From positions 124,001-188,000 of the forward strand of contig JAPWKH010000008.1 of assembly GCA_028283605.1 (NCBI GenBank): a DNA stretch of 64,000 nucleotides. The letters run 5' to 3'. This DNA comes from Arachidicoccus sp. GTDB lineage: Bacteria; Bacteroidota; Bacteroidia; Chitinophagales; Chitinophagaceae. This document shows positions 26,743 through 35,811 of the stretch, piece by piece (position 1 is the stretch's first letter; each line of letters starts with the position of its first letter). Made by a program: the position numbers and the translations under genes. The notes beneath the pieces are model-generated. The model had not been told where the DNA came from and did not search any database. It worked only from the letters and a program-made list of their open reading frames with translations.

Positions 26743-28575
26743 ATGAAAACTAAACATACAAAGTATCGTAAAGCGATTGTAACAAGTGCGATTGCATTTA
26801 TTGCGTTATCTTCTACGGCACAAATAAATAATACCGCTCAAGCTGTAATTGGTAACACCTTCGCAGACTCGAAAGAATACTGGGCTGCAAGACCAAAAGC
26901 GCCTCAAGGGGCATCCAATATCATCTGGATTTTATTGGATGACGTAGGCTTTGGAGCAAGTGACGGATTTGGCGGATTAATTCCTACACCAAATTTTGGT
27001 TCGCTTGCCAACAACGGATTGCGATATACAAATTTTCATACTACCGGTATTTGCGCCCCTTCGCGGGCAGCCTTATTAACAGGGCGAAATTCAAGCCGTG
27101 TACATGAAGCCGGATTTTCACACGTTTGGGGAGCATTTGGCTTTCCGGGATGGGACGGAAGAATTCCATCCACGGCTGGCACCATTGCAGAAATTTTAAA
27201 AGCAAACGGCTATAATACATTTGGCACCGGAAAATGGGGATTAACGCCGGATCAGGACACTTCTGATGCAGGCCCTTTTGATTATTGGCCAAACAGTAAA
27301 GGGTTCGAACATTATTTCGGATTTTTATATTCGCAAGACGATCAGTACAAAACACATTTGTTTGAAGACAATGCAAATATTAAACCCGACGGCAGGCATT
27401 TTAGCGAACAGATAACTGACAAAGCCATCAGCTATATTGATAAACAACAAAACGCTAACTCCGGTAAACCCTTTTTCTTGTATTATGCGCCCGGCGCTAC
27501 ACACGCACCGCATCAAGTGCCGGATGAATGGCGCGATATTTATAAAGGAAAATTTGATAAAGGCTGGGATTGGTATCGAGAAGAAGCATTTAAAAGACAA
27601 AAGCAATTGGGCATAATACCCAAAGATGCTGTATTGCCGGCGCGCAACCCGAACATCAAAGCGTGGGATTCTTTATCGGTAGATGAAAAAAGATTATATG
27701 CACGTTTCTTTGAAGTATATGCAGCGTATCTTTCTTATACAGATCATGAAATAGGGAGATTGATTCAGCATTTAAAAGATAAAAATGTTTTGGATAATAC
27801 GCTGGTTGTTGTAATGATCGGAGATAATGGGGCAAGCAAAGAGGGCAATGATAATGGAATAGTAGATCAAAACATTATTGGCGGAAATACAAAAGGACCT
27901 CAAAGCTTAGCTTATAATTTAGCTCATATCAATGACATAGGCAAGCCGGAAGGCACACAAGTAAATTATCCGTTGGGCTGGGCGCAGGCTGCCAATGCGC
28001 CTTTCCGTTTTTGGAAATCAGATGCTAACGCAGAAGGCGGAACCCGCAATCCTTTGATAATATATTTCCCCCAAAGAATTAAATCTACAGGCATTCGCAA
28101 TCAATACGCCCACATCATAGATATATTGCCTACTACATTAGAAATTGCAGGCATACATGCTCCCGAAAAAATCGGCGGCATAGCACAAGATACTATTCAA
28201 GGCACTTCATTGGTCTATAGCTTTGAAAATCCAGGAGCGCCGTCGCGGCATACTGTACAGTATTATTATATCTACGGTTCGCGCGCTATTTATAAAGACG
28301 GATGGAAAGCCAGTTTTGCTTTTGAAACCAAGTCGCCTTTCTTAATCAATAATTATAGTGTTGAAAGTCCGGGACATAACGATTGGCAACTTTATAATGT
28401 AGATAAAGATTATACAGAAAGAATAGATCTCGCAAAAAAATATCCGGAAAAACTTACAGAGCTAAAAGCTTTGTTCGATGAGGAAGCTAAGCGTAATAAT
28501 TTATATCCGCTTATTACCTGGGATGATGTAATTCAACAAGGAATAAAAGTTATGAAATCGCAAAATAAAAAGTAG
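26743..28575 (+). CDS. Sulfatase 2 (tandem paralogue of sulfatase 1)
   Basis: The 610-residue secreted sulfatase has the same architecture as its upstream neighbour: signal peptide (about 1-26), metal residues Leu-Leu-Asp-Asp at 64-67, and the Cys-Ala-Pro-Ser-Arg-Ala-Ala-Leu-Leu-Thr-Gly-Arg signature from Cys104. Large blocks are shared, for instance the regions around Asn-Asn-Gly-Leu-Arg-Tyr-Thr-Asn-Phe-His and Trp-Asp-Gly-Arg-Ile-Pro-Ser, showing an old tandem duplication. Differences are concentrated in the C-terminal subdomain, so substrate range may differ. It runs two bases before the DUF1254 gene. Confidence 0.93.
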   Translation: MKTKHTKYRKAIVTSAIAFIALSSTAQINNTAQAVIGNTFADSKEYWAARPKAPQGASNIIWILLDDVGFGASDGFGGLIPTPNFGSLANNGLRYTNFHTTGICAPSRAALLTGRNSSRVHEAGFSHVWGAFGFPGWDGRIPSTAGTIAEILKANGYNTFGTGKWGLTPDQDTSDAGPFDYWPNSKGFEHYFGFLYSQDDQYKTHLFEDNANIKPDGRHFSEQITDKAISYIDKQQNANSGKPFFLYYAPGATHAPHQVPDEWRDIYKGKFDKGWDWYREEAFKRQKQLGIIPKDAVLPARNPNIKAWDSLSVDEKRLYARFFEVYAAYLSYTDHEIGRLIQHLKDKNVLDNTLVVVMIGDNGASKEGNDNGIVDQNIIGGNTKGPQSLAYNLAHINDIGKPEGTQVNYPLGWAQAANAPFRFWKSDANAEGGTRNPLIIYFPQRIKSTGIRNQYAHIIDILPTTLEIAGIHAPEKIGGIAQDTIQGTSLVYSFENPGAPSRHTVQYYYIYGSRAIYKDGWKASFAFETKSPFLINNYSVESPGHNDWQLYNVDKDYTERIDLAKKYPEKLTELKALFDEEAKRNNLYPLITWDDVIQQGIKVMKSQNKK

Positions 28576-28577
28576 AG

Positions 28578-29979
28578 ATGAATCCTTTAAAGAAAGTTTT
28601 GACAATTGCCGGTTGTGGTATATTGCTACATGCAAATGCTCAGCAAGAAGTAAAAATTCATTTACCGAAAGATTCCGTACTTGCCATTGCCCGGGATGCT
28701 TATATTTACGCCGCTCCATTGGTTTATACGGACGCTACAAGACTAAAGTTATCTTCCGCAGACAACGTGTTTTTTCATCAGCGGTTTTTCCCGGACTATA
28801 CTTTTCGTGCAGTAGTAGCGCCAAATAATGATACCAATTATTCCATAGCATTTTTAGATTTAAGCAGTGACCCTGTAATTATAGAAACGCCGGATACAAA
28901 AGGAAGATATTTTGTAATTCCTTTTTTGGATGCATGGACGAATAATTTTGAATTGATCGGAAAAAGAACAACCGGCACAAAAGCACAAAATCTTTTTGTA
29001 TCCGGTCCAAACTGGAAAGGGAAAGTGCCCGAAGGATTCCGGCACATAAAATCGCCTACCAATTTAGTTTGGGTTATAGGAAGAATTCAGGTAAATAATA
29101 AAGAAGATCAAAAATCTGTAGTAAGCCCATTGCAAGATAAAATACGGCTGACCACTTTGGCTAAATGGCTTGTAAAAGATACATCTGCATTGCCACACGT
29201 GCAAAAGCAATATTACTCAATTACAAAAGATCAGTTTAAAAATGGGGTTGCACAAGGAATAAAAGCTTTGCCGATAGAAGAATTTTTCAATTATACAAAT
29301 GCTTTATTAGAAGACAATCCGCCGGCTGCATACGACGAAAAAATTGTGAAAGCAAATAGCGCAGATTAATGTTGGCAAAGGATTAAAATTTTCTCTTTCT
29401 GATTTTGATGAGGCCACAAAACTTGCACTTGATTCTTTAACCGGAAATATATATAAAGAATTGGATTCCGGTGGAATTACAGTAAATGCTGAAGAACAAA
29501 AAAAGCGTAGTATTATTTTAGGAAACTATGGCACAGATTACTATTATCGGACTTTGGTTGCCTATTATGGACTCGGCGCACTTCCTCCGCAAGAAGCAAT
29601 TTATATAGATTTAAAATCAGATGCTGCAAAACAGCAGCTTAACGGAAATTATAATTACATAATTCATTTCGATAAAGGGAGATTGCCTCCGGCAAAAGCC
29701 TTCTGGTCATTAACGGTTTATGATAAAGAAAGATATCTTTCAAAAAATGACATCAACCGTTACGCAATCGGAGACCGCGATAGCTTGAAATACAATGCCG
29801 ATGGCTCTTTGGATATTCATATCGGGCATCAAAAGCCGGGTGCTGCAAAAGTTTCAAATTGGTTACCCGCGCCTGCCGATCAATTCTATCTGATTTTTAG
29901 AATTTATGTGCCGAAAGAAAATTATGTCAAAAACCGTTCTGTATGGAAAAACCCTCAGCTACAGAAAATAACGGAGTGA
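28578..29979 (+). pseudogene. DUF1254/DUF1214 exported protein, split by a frameshift
   Basis: The first frame (28578-29369, 263 residues) has a signal peptide and a DUF1254 domain, with Ala-Pro-Asn-Asn-Asp-Thr-Asn-Tyr and Asp-Thr-Lys-Gly-Arg-Tyr. The next frame opens by about 29351 with Gln-Ile-Ala-Gln-Ile-Asn-Val-Gly-Lys-Gly and continues through a DUF1214 domain (Phe-Trp-Ser-Leu-Thr-Val-Tyr-Asp) to 29979. These two domains normally form one protein of about 450-470 residues. A single extra base near 29346-29352 explains the split. Function is poorly known; homologues are exported proteins often found with catabolic genes. It starts two bases after sulfatase 2 and is the last gene of the operon. 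Confidence 0.75.
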
Positions 29980-30192
29980 TATTGCATCAATAATGGCTGC
30001 ACTTTCCTTATTGCAAACACTGTAATACCAATGAAGAAAATACAACCTGTATTTGTACTAATTCAACATATCTAATTAAGTTTTACACGAAGATTATTTT
30101 GTTCTCTTTGCGAAATTTTTTAAGCATTTTGCGGTAAAACAAATCTTTATAATCATTCTTTGATAATTAAATTAAACAACTTCTAATTATCT

Positions 30193-31275
30193 TTAAAATA
30201 AACTTAATTGCTCTCCCGGCCTTTTAAAAAGCGATGTGTTCAATTCCCAGCGCTCGTCATTTAAGTGATACAGTTTATTGTATTTTACATATTGCTGCCG
30301 CACTAAATCTGCAATCGGCCCTTCGCCGCGCATGCGTACGCCCCAGCGCGAATCGTTTACTTTGCCGCCATGCCCTTTTTCGATCAAATGCCATACTTTA
30401 TCTGCCCTGTCGGTAAAATTTTTATATAGCCAGTCATGAAATAATAATTTTATTGCGCCATTCAATCTGATAAAAGTATAAGCAGAAAATACTGCGCCTG
30501 CTTCGCTTGCTGCTTTCATGATGCGCTGCATTTCATGCTCGTTCAATCCGGGAATCATCGGGCCGAGCATTACGCCCATACGCACGCCGGCTTTGCTCAA
30601 TTCTTCAATTACTTTCAATCGTTGTTTACCGGTTGTAGTACGCGGTTCCATTGTGCGGCGGATTTCTTCGTCAAAAGAAGTGACGGATATGAGTATGCTT
30701 ACCAGTTTCTTCTTCGACATTTCGATTAATATATCCTTATCCCTCAGTATTGAGGCGTTTTTTGTAATCATACCTACAGGTTGGTTAAACTCGTTGCAGA
30801 CTTCCAGCATTTGCCGTGTAAGCCTGAATTTTTTTTCTGCAGGCTGATAACAATCTGTGTTGCCGCTTAGCGAAATGGGAATGCATTGATAATTTTTATT
30901 CATCAAAAATTTACGCAGCAATTGCGGCGCATTCTTCTTTACCAGAATTTTGCGCTCAAAATCAAGCCCGGCGCTATATCCCCAATATTCGAACGAATTG
31001 CGCGCATAGCAATAAATACAACCATGCTCGCAACCTTGGTAAGGATTCATGCTGTACATCATACTGAGATCGGGGCTGTCCACTTTGTTCACAATACTCT
31101 TGGCATCTACATCTATAAATTGCGTAGCAATGTTCGGCTCGCTCCAATCATCAATGCCTTCAACATGCTCGCGTACTTGCTCGGTTTTTGAAAAACGATT
31201 TTTTGTATTGATTTGCGCACCACGCCCTTTGAAATATTTTTCTTCCTGTAAATCATCTGTATTTTCTTCATTCAT
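30193..31275 (-). CDS. PA0069-family radical SAM protein
   Basis: The 360-residue protein has Gly-Cys-Glu-His-Gly-Cys-Ile-Tyr-Cys at 81-89, the Cys-x3-Cys-x2-Cys site for the 4Fe-4S cluster. An N-terminal Tyr-Phe-Lys-Gly-Arg-Gly-Ala-Gln-Ile-Asn segment is typical of this subgroup, which is distantly related to spore photoproduct lyase. Substrate and reaction are unknown. It is followed on the same strand by a 2H-type phosphoesterase gene upstream at 31291-31902, with only 15 bases between them, so the two are probably co-transcribed. Confidence 0.88.
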   Translation of the reverse strand: MNEENTDDLQEEKYFKGRGAQINTKNRFSKTEQVREHVEGIDDWSEPNIATQFIDVDAKSIVNKVDSPDLSMMYSMNPYQGCEHGCIYCYARNSFEYWGYSAGLDFERKILVKKNAPQLLRKFLMNKNYQCIPISLSGNTDCYQPAEKKFRLTRQMLEVCNEFNQPVGMITKNASILRDKDILIEMSKKKLVSILISVTSFDEEIRRTMEPRTTTGKQRLKVIEELSKAGVRMGVMLGPMIPGLNEHEMQRIMKAASEAGAVFSAYTFIRLNGAIKLLFHDWLYKNFTDRADKVWHLIEKGHGGKVNDSRWGVRMRGEGPIADLVRQQYVKYNKLYHLNDERWELNTSLFKRPGEQLSLF

Positions 31276-31290
31276 TTTATAATAATTTTT

Positions 31291-31902
31291 TTAGAATAAT
31301 GTTGCCTGAATTGTTTTTTCTTTTATTCCTTTAAACTTAAATTCAGCCAATTTTATACATGGGCTTGAACTTGTTTTTCTTCTCAGTAAAATCATATTAT
31401 TTACAGTGAAAGCAGCATTAAAATCGCGCCGGCTCCATTCGAGCCAACCCTTCTCATATTGCCATGGCTCCAGCCTGCGTGCTAATGTGATGTGCGGCTC
31501 CATGATATAATGGGGATGCCGTTCTTTATCTATTTTTATGGGAAATTTTAAGTCGCGCATATCTTTTACCATTTGTACAATATTATTTTTGGTTTGTATA
31601 TTAATGAAAATAGTATGTGAAGGAAAACTGCCGAAGTTGTATAAACTGATTGAAAAAGGTTTAATACCAATGGCAAATTGCTCCATACGAAGCATAAACC
31701 TTTTTTCCATTGTTTTGTATTGTACAAAATTGATTAATGTGATATGCGGCTTTATATGCAGGCAGGACGGGCATTCCAGCTTTTCGGCAAAGATTTCTTT
31801 TTCTTGTTTTATCTTTCCGCAAACAGACTCGTCGGGACTGAGAAGCAATAAATATTCATGCAACAGATCTTCAGAAAGAAAGCGGTTAATATCTTTTTTC
31901 AT
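31291..31902 (-). CDS. 2H phosphoesterase (2'-5' RNA ligase-like)
   Basis: The 203-residue protein has two His-x-Thr motifs, Lys-Pro-His-Ile-Thr-Leu-Ile and Glu-Pro-His-Ile-Thr-Leu-Ala, spaced by about 95 residues. They form the bilobed active site of the 2H superfamily, which hydrolyses or ligates 2'-5' or cyclic phosphodiesters in RNA or nucleotides. The physiological substrate is unknown. It is the promoter-proximal gene of a two-gene unit with the radical SAM protein; this pairing may point to nucleic-acid damage processing, an inference only. Confidence 0.78.
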   Translation of the reverse strand: MKKDINRFLSEDLLHEYLLLLSPDESVCGKIKQEKEIFAEKLECPSCLHIKPHITLINFVQYKTMEKRFMLRMEQFAIGIKPFSISLYNFGSFPSHTIFINIQTKNNIVQMVKDMRDLKFPIKIDKERHPHYIMEPHITLARRLEPWQYEKGWLEWSRRDFNAAFTVNNMILLRRKTSSSPCIKLAEFKFKGIKEKTIQATLF

Positions 31903-31961
31903 AGCTAAATATTTTAGCTAAGTTATACTAAAATATTTAGTAATTAAAGATTGGCATTCAA

Positions 31962-32819
31962 TTATTTTATTTGCCGGAATGCTACAACAGAGTGTGCTTT
32001 TTCGTTTATTAAGAATTTGATGTATAGATTATTGGCAGGATTATACACTTGCATAATCGTATTGGTATTCATAAAGGTTTCATTATACAGGAAATAATGC
32101 CTTTTGATATGATAAGTAAAGCTTCCTGTGCCGCTACCCGATCCTTGCCCGTTCACTATCACCGCCTGACTGTTTGGAAATTTTATCCTTACAATGTATT
32201 TCAAATCAAAATAAGCAATATTCTTTTTAACAGCAATCAATTTATAATTAGTGCTGATATTATAATATAACCGAATACCTAAAAGTCCGGACGGTATAAT
32301 TGTATTTGTAGAAATTGTATCTCCGATATGAAAGAAATAATGAGGCGGGTTTAAATAATGGAAAGCATTTTTAAAGAGTTGAAGAGATTGTTCCTTATAC
32401 ATATTATTTAAAGATGCATTTTTAGGAATGAATTCAATACTATCCATTTGTGGGATTGAATCTTCATGTGCAGCGCCATATAAAATTACCGTAGGAAAAT
32501 TGCTTACATTATTGCCCGGCAAGTGTACTTCCATAACGATGGGATATTCTTTTGTTTTGTTTAATCTGCCTGTAGAAACAATAGCATTTGAACTAAAAGT
32601 ATCGCGCTCCATTATCGGCCGAAAAAGTTTTCTCGGCATACCTTCTTCAACTAAAGTGCTATCGCCTTCGGGCTTGATGTCCAATAGGTGTTCGCTCCAA
32701 ACGGTATTTTGATATTTGCTTTTAGGTTTGTATGGGCCTTGCAGCAACACAGTATGCTGGCAAAAGCAAATTGTATATATTGAATTCAGCATTAATATCA
32801 AGAGCAGTTTTTTAATCAT
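31962..32819 (-). CDS. Hypothetical exported protein
   Basis: I do not recognise this 285-residue protein. It has a clear signal peptide (Lys-Lys-Leu-Leu-Leu-Ile-Leu, cut near Cys-Phe-Cys-Gln) and no further membrane segment. The mature part alternates short hydrophobic strands with Asn/Ser/Thr-rich loops, suggesting a beta-rich periplasmic protein. A Gly-Gln-Gly-Ser-Gly-Ser-Gly-Thr-Gly-Ser stretch lies near residue 225. It is divergent from the MATE gene and separated by 60 bases from the 2H gene. Confidence 0.55.
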   Translation of the reverse strand: MIKKLLLILMLNSIYTICFCQHTVLLQGPYKPKSKYQNTVWSEHLLDIKPEGDSTLVEEGMPRKLFRPIMERDTFSSNAIVSTGRLNKTKEYPIVMEVHLPGNNVSNFPTVILYGAAHEDSIPQMDSIEFIPKNASLNNMYKEQSLQLFKNAFHYLNPPHYFFHIGDTISTNTIIPSGLLGIRLYYNISTNYKLIAVKKNIAYFDLKYIVRIKFPNSQAVIVNGQGSGSGTGSFTYHIKRHYFLYNETFMNTNTIMQVYNPANNLYIKFLINEKAHSVVAFRQIK

Positions 32820-32886
32820 AATGCAATTTTTTCAAAACTAAACTAAAGAATAATGTCGGATATGTTTTTTAATATACTCATTATCT

Positions 32887-32894
32887 TAAATTTG
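32887..32894 (+). promoter_or_regulatory. -7 element for the MATE gene
   Basis: TAAATTTG matches the -7 consensus and ends eight bases before the ATG. Transcription should start within about five bases of the start codon, so the 5' untranslated region would be nearly absent. The -33 element is weak. Confidence 0.45.
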
Positions 32895-32902
32895 CTTCCC
32901 CT

Positions 32903-34246
32903 ATGTTAAAACAAGAAGCCATAAAAACATGGAAATTATCTTTGCCGATCATCTTCGGGGAAATTACGCAAATGTCACTTGGATTGATTGATTCCGCGAT
33001 GATAGGTGCTATCAGCTATAAACAATTAGCTGCATCTGCTTTGGTCAATAGCGTACTCGTGATTCCTTTTGTATTCGGTATTGGCCTTACGATGTCCATC
33101 TCCCAGAAAGTAGCTGCGGCACATGGAAGAAAAGATGCACAACAAGTATCGCATTTTTTGTACAACGGGTTTCTGCTTTGCACCATAGCAGCTATTATTA
33201 TTTCATTATTACTGGAAGCAGGGAAAAAGATTTTATATCATTTGCATCAGGATCCTGAAGTAGCGCATTTTGCTGAACCTTATTTAAGGATAATAGGTAT
33301 TTCCATTATTCCGTCATTAATGTTTATAGCTTTAAAACAATTTACTGACGGATTAGAGAAAACAAAAACTGCCATGATGCTTTCTTTGCTTGCTATGCCA
33401 ATGAATATATTTTTGAACTGGATTCTGATTTACGGAAGGTTCGGATTTCCGAGAATGGAATTAAAAGGCGCTGCGATGGGTACGCTGATTACAAGAATGA
33501 TTATTCTTATTGCACTAATACTGACGATTTGCTTCCATTCAACATTCAGACAATACATCCTTGTGAGAAAATACCAATGGAAATTTAATTTCAACAGCAT
33601 AAAAGAATTGCTCAGGATCGGCGTGCCAAGTGGCTTACAGGCTGTGTTGGAAGCAGGCGCGTTTGCTGTATCGGCCATTATTGTAGGCACTATAAATGCG
33701 GTATCGCAGGCTGCTCATCAAATAGCTTTACAATGTGCCTCGTTTACTTTTATGGTATCCTTGGGTTTGGCGCAGGGCACAGCTATCAGAATAGGCAACG
33801 CGTTCGGAAGAAAAGCATGGAAAGAAATCAGCAATATCGGTAAAAGCTCATTCTATTCAGGCATTTTATACGGCTTATTTGGCGCAATGATTTTCATAAT
33901 ATTCCGCAGGCAATTATCTTTATTATTCAACGATGATAAAGATGTTGTATTGCTTGCATCTACGCTTATGATTTTTGCTGCCGTCTTTCAGATATCAGAT
34001 GCAACACAAGCTATTGCCGTGGGCAGTATGCGTGGCATCAATGATGTGAAAAAGCCTACGCTATACATGATACTTTCTTATTGGATAATAGGTGTACCTG
34101 CTGGTTGCATATTTGCCTTCGTTTTTCACTTAGGTGCAAAAGGTATTTGGATAGGATTTGTTTTAGGATTAAGTATCGTATCATTCTTATTAAACAGAAG
34201 ATTTAATAAAATGATACAAGTAAACAGCAATGCAATAAATACTTAA
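32903..34246 (+). CDS. MATE-family efflux transporter
   Basis: This 447-residue membrane protein has about 12 hydrophobic segments in two similar halves, the layout of MATE (NorM/DinF type) cation-coupled exporters of drugs and organic cations. N-terminal Trp-Lys-Leu-Ser-Leu-Pro-Ile and the Ala-Ala-His-Gln-Ile-Ala stretch in the second half fit the family. Length is typical. Substrate is unknown. It lies just upstream of the GH25 gene on the same strand. Confidence 0.88.
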   Translation: MLKQEAIKTWKLSLPIIFGEITQMSLGLIDSAMIGAISYKQLAASALVNSVLVIPFVFGIGLTMSISQKVAAAHGRKDAQQVSHFLYNGFLLCTIAAIIISLLLEAGKKILYHLHQDPEVAHFAEPYLRIIGISIIPSLMFIALKQFTDGLEKTKTAMMLSLLAMPMNIFLNWILIYGRFGFPRMELKGAAMGTLITRMIILIALILTICFHSTFRQYILVRKYQWKFNFNSIKELLRIGVPSGLQAVLEAGAFAVSAIIVGTINAVSQAAHQIALQCASFTFMVSLGLAQGTAIRIGNAFGRKAWKEISNIGKSSFYSGILYGLFGAMIFIIFRRQLSLLFNDDKDVVLLASTLMIFAAVFQISDATQAIAVGSMRGINDVKKPTLYMILSYWIIGVPAGCIFAFVFHLGAKGIWIGFVLGLSIVSFLLNRRFNKMIQVNSNAINT

Positions 34247-34269
34247 GATATTTGTTGCCTCATTATTCT

Positions 34270-35049
34270 ATGCCGCGCAAAAAGAAATCAAAAAAGAAAG
34301 GAAAATTTTGGATAATAATTACTTGTATTACAGGCGTATTGGTGCTTGCAGCCATTGCACAGTATATATGGAAGTCGCATGGATATGATGCGCATTTTGC
34401 GATTTATAAAGATTTTGGCATAGACATACCTGAAAATTTCCCCATTCACGGTATTGATGTAAGCAGCTATCAGGAAAAAATAGACTGGCAAAAAGTTGCA
34501 GCCATGCAATCGCAAAACATAAAAATTGGTTTTGCATTTATTAAAGCCACAGAAGGATTAACCGGAGAAGATAAATCTTTTAAATACAACTGGGCTTCCG
34601 CACATCAAGCAGGTATTGCATGTGGCGCTTATCATTATTTTATCGCTGGAAAAAGCGGCGCAATACAAGCTATTAATTTTATAAAAAATGTACGCCTTAC
34701 TAAAGGTGATTTACCGCCTGTTGTGGATGTAGAAGAACTATACAATACAACGCCTGAAACAATGCGCAGCGAGCTTAAAGAATGCATAAGCACGATTGAA
34801 AAATTTTATCATGTAAAGCCGGTTATTTATTCGAGCGCTTCATTTTATAATGATTATCTGCATGGAGAATTTGATGAATATTGTTTGTGGGTGGCACATT
34901 ACTTCGAAGAAAGGAAACCGCGTATTCACAGAAGCTGGAGCTTTTGGCAGCATAATGAAAATGGACATGTTTACGGCATTCTACCTCGAGTGGATTTTAA
35001 TGTATTTAATGGCGACAGCATGGCATTCAGAAGTTTTTTAGTACAATAA
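34270..35049 (+). CDS. GH25 lysozyme-like glycosidase, membrane anchored
   Basis: The protein has about 259 residues from the ATG at 34270; an in-frame TTG at 34252 is less likely. A basic Lys-Arg-rich start is followed by one membrane helix (about 13-33). The GH25 domain then has Gly-Ile-Asp-Val-Ser-Ser-Tyr-Gln, Phe-Ala-Phe-Ile-Lys-Ala-Thr-Glu-Gly, and the catalytic Asp-x-Glu in Pro-Pro-Val-Val-Asp-Val-Glu-Glu. GH25 enzymes cut the glycan chains of peptidoglycan. The membrane anchor suggests action in the periplasm, perhaps in cell-wall remodelling. It follows the MATE gene closely. Confidence 0.88.
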   Translation: MPRKKKSKKKGKFWIIITCITGVLVLAAIAQYIWKSHGYDAHFAIYKDFGIDIPENFPIHGIDVSSYQEKIDWQKVAAMQSQNIKIGFAFIKATEGLTGEDKSFKYNWASAHQAGIACGAYHYFIAGKSGAIQAINFIKNVRLTKGDLPPVVDVEELYNTTPETMRSELKECISTIEKFYHVKPVIYSSASFYNDYLHGEFDEYCLWVAHYFEERKPRIHRSWSFWQHNENGHVYGILPRVDFNVFNGDSMAFRSFLVQ

Positions 35050-35063
35050 TCCAATTCTATTTT

Positions 35064-35089
35064 AAGGAATAAAAGATATTCTTTTTCTT
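35064..35089 (+). terminator. Weak AT-rich terminator-like hairpin
   Basis: AAGGAATA (35064-35071) pairs with TATTCTTT (35077-35084) with one G-T pair, followed by a short T-rich tail. It sits 15 bases after the GH25 stop. The stem is AT-rich and weak. Confidence 0.3.
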
Positions 35090-35220
35090 GTTATAACTCC
35101 TTTGTTAAATTTCCTTATCTCGTTAAATCTTTTTCCCGAAATCGAAAATGATTGAAAAATAGCATACGCAACTTTGCGGTATAAAAAAAGGACAACTCCT
35201 GATTTTAAACTTAAAAAAGT

Positions 35221-35559
35221 ATGTGCGATTTTAAACAATTGTATTGTGGTATAGAAGGCTATGTATTTCGTTGCAATCAATGCGGATATTATCAGATCGG
35301 TTTTTCATCGCTGATGATTACTTTAAGTGAAACTGATTATCAATGCATGTATGAATCTGTCATAATAGCCTGCCGACGCGTGGAATATTTTGAAGATGAT
35401 TATCTGAAACAGATTGTATTGCCTACTCCATATCCCGGAGTAAATATTTTTCTGAATGTTTTAGAATTAAAATCATTTACACAAATGCTGGATGCCGCTA
35501 ACAATGAAATTGTATCGCTGGAATTTATAAACATGTTCGAATCGAACAGAAAACATTAA
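35221..35559 (+). CDS. Small zinc-ribbon-like protein (resembles DUF6686)
   Basis: This 112-residue protein has an N-terminal Cys-Asp-Phe and a Cys-Asn-Gln-Cys-Gly pair near 18-22, followed by Tyr-Gln-Ile-Gly-Phe. The general pattern resembles DUF6686, a Bacteroidota-specific family of unknown function, but I assign that with limited confidence. It has no signal peptide or membrane helix and is probably cytoplasmic. A near -7 element (CAACTTTG at 35169-35176) precedes it. Confidence 0.6.
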   Translation: MCDFKQLYCGIEGYVFRCNQCGYYQIGFSSLMITLSETDYQCMYESVIIACRRVEYFEDDYLKQIVLPTPYPGVNIFLNVLELKSFTQMLDAANNEIVSLEFINMFESNRKH

Positions 35560-35612
35560 GCCCGGAGCGGAGGATGTTGCTAATCTTATAAAAAAAATCC
35601 ATCCGTTCCGGC
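35560..35612. repeat. Imperfect inverted repeat directly after the DUF6686-like gene
   Basis: The 16 bases at 35560-35575 and those at 35597-35612 pair with two bulges and one G-T pair, around a 21-base AT-rich loop. The left arm starts at the base after the stop codon. There is no T run on the plus strand, so it may be a 3'-end stabilising structure rather than an intrinsic terminator. The remaining bases up to the TonB receptor (35613-35811) hold no gene. Confidence 0.35.
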
Positions 35613-35811
35613 ACTAAGTAACCTTTACAAAATTTCCGCATTTCGTAAGCATTTTTATTTTTCATCTTTCAATTTTGCACTCTAAAATTTATTTACTGTA
35701 TGAAATGAGCCATAAGAATTTTCCTTAACCAAAGCAATAATTATTTTGGCGAAACCGAGTTCGGCGAAGCCAATTAATTCCATACGACAATAAAAAAAAT
35801 AAAAATAACAA

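Noticed and set aside
35746-35773. TTGGC...GCCAA inverted ends in the leader of the siderophore-type receptor, considered as a Fur box
   Set aside because: The half-sites are far apart and do not resemble any Fur operator.
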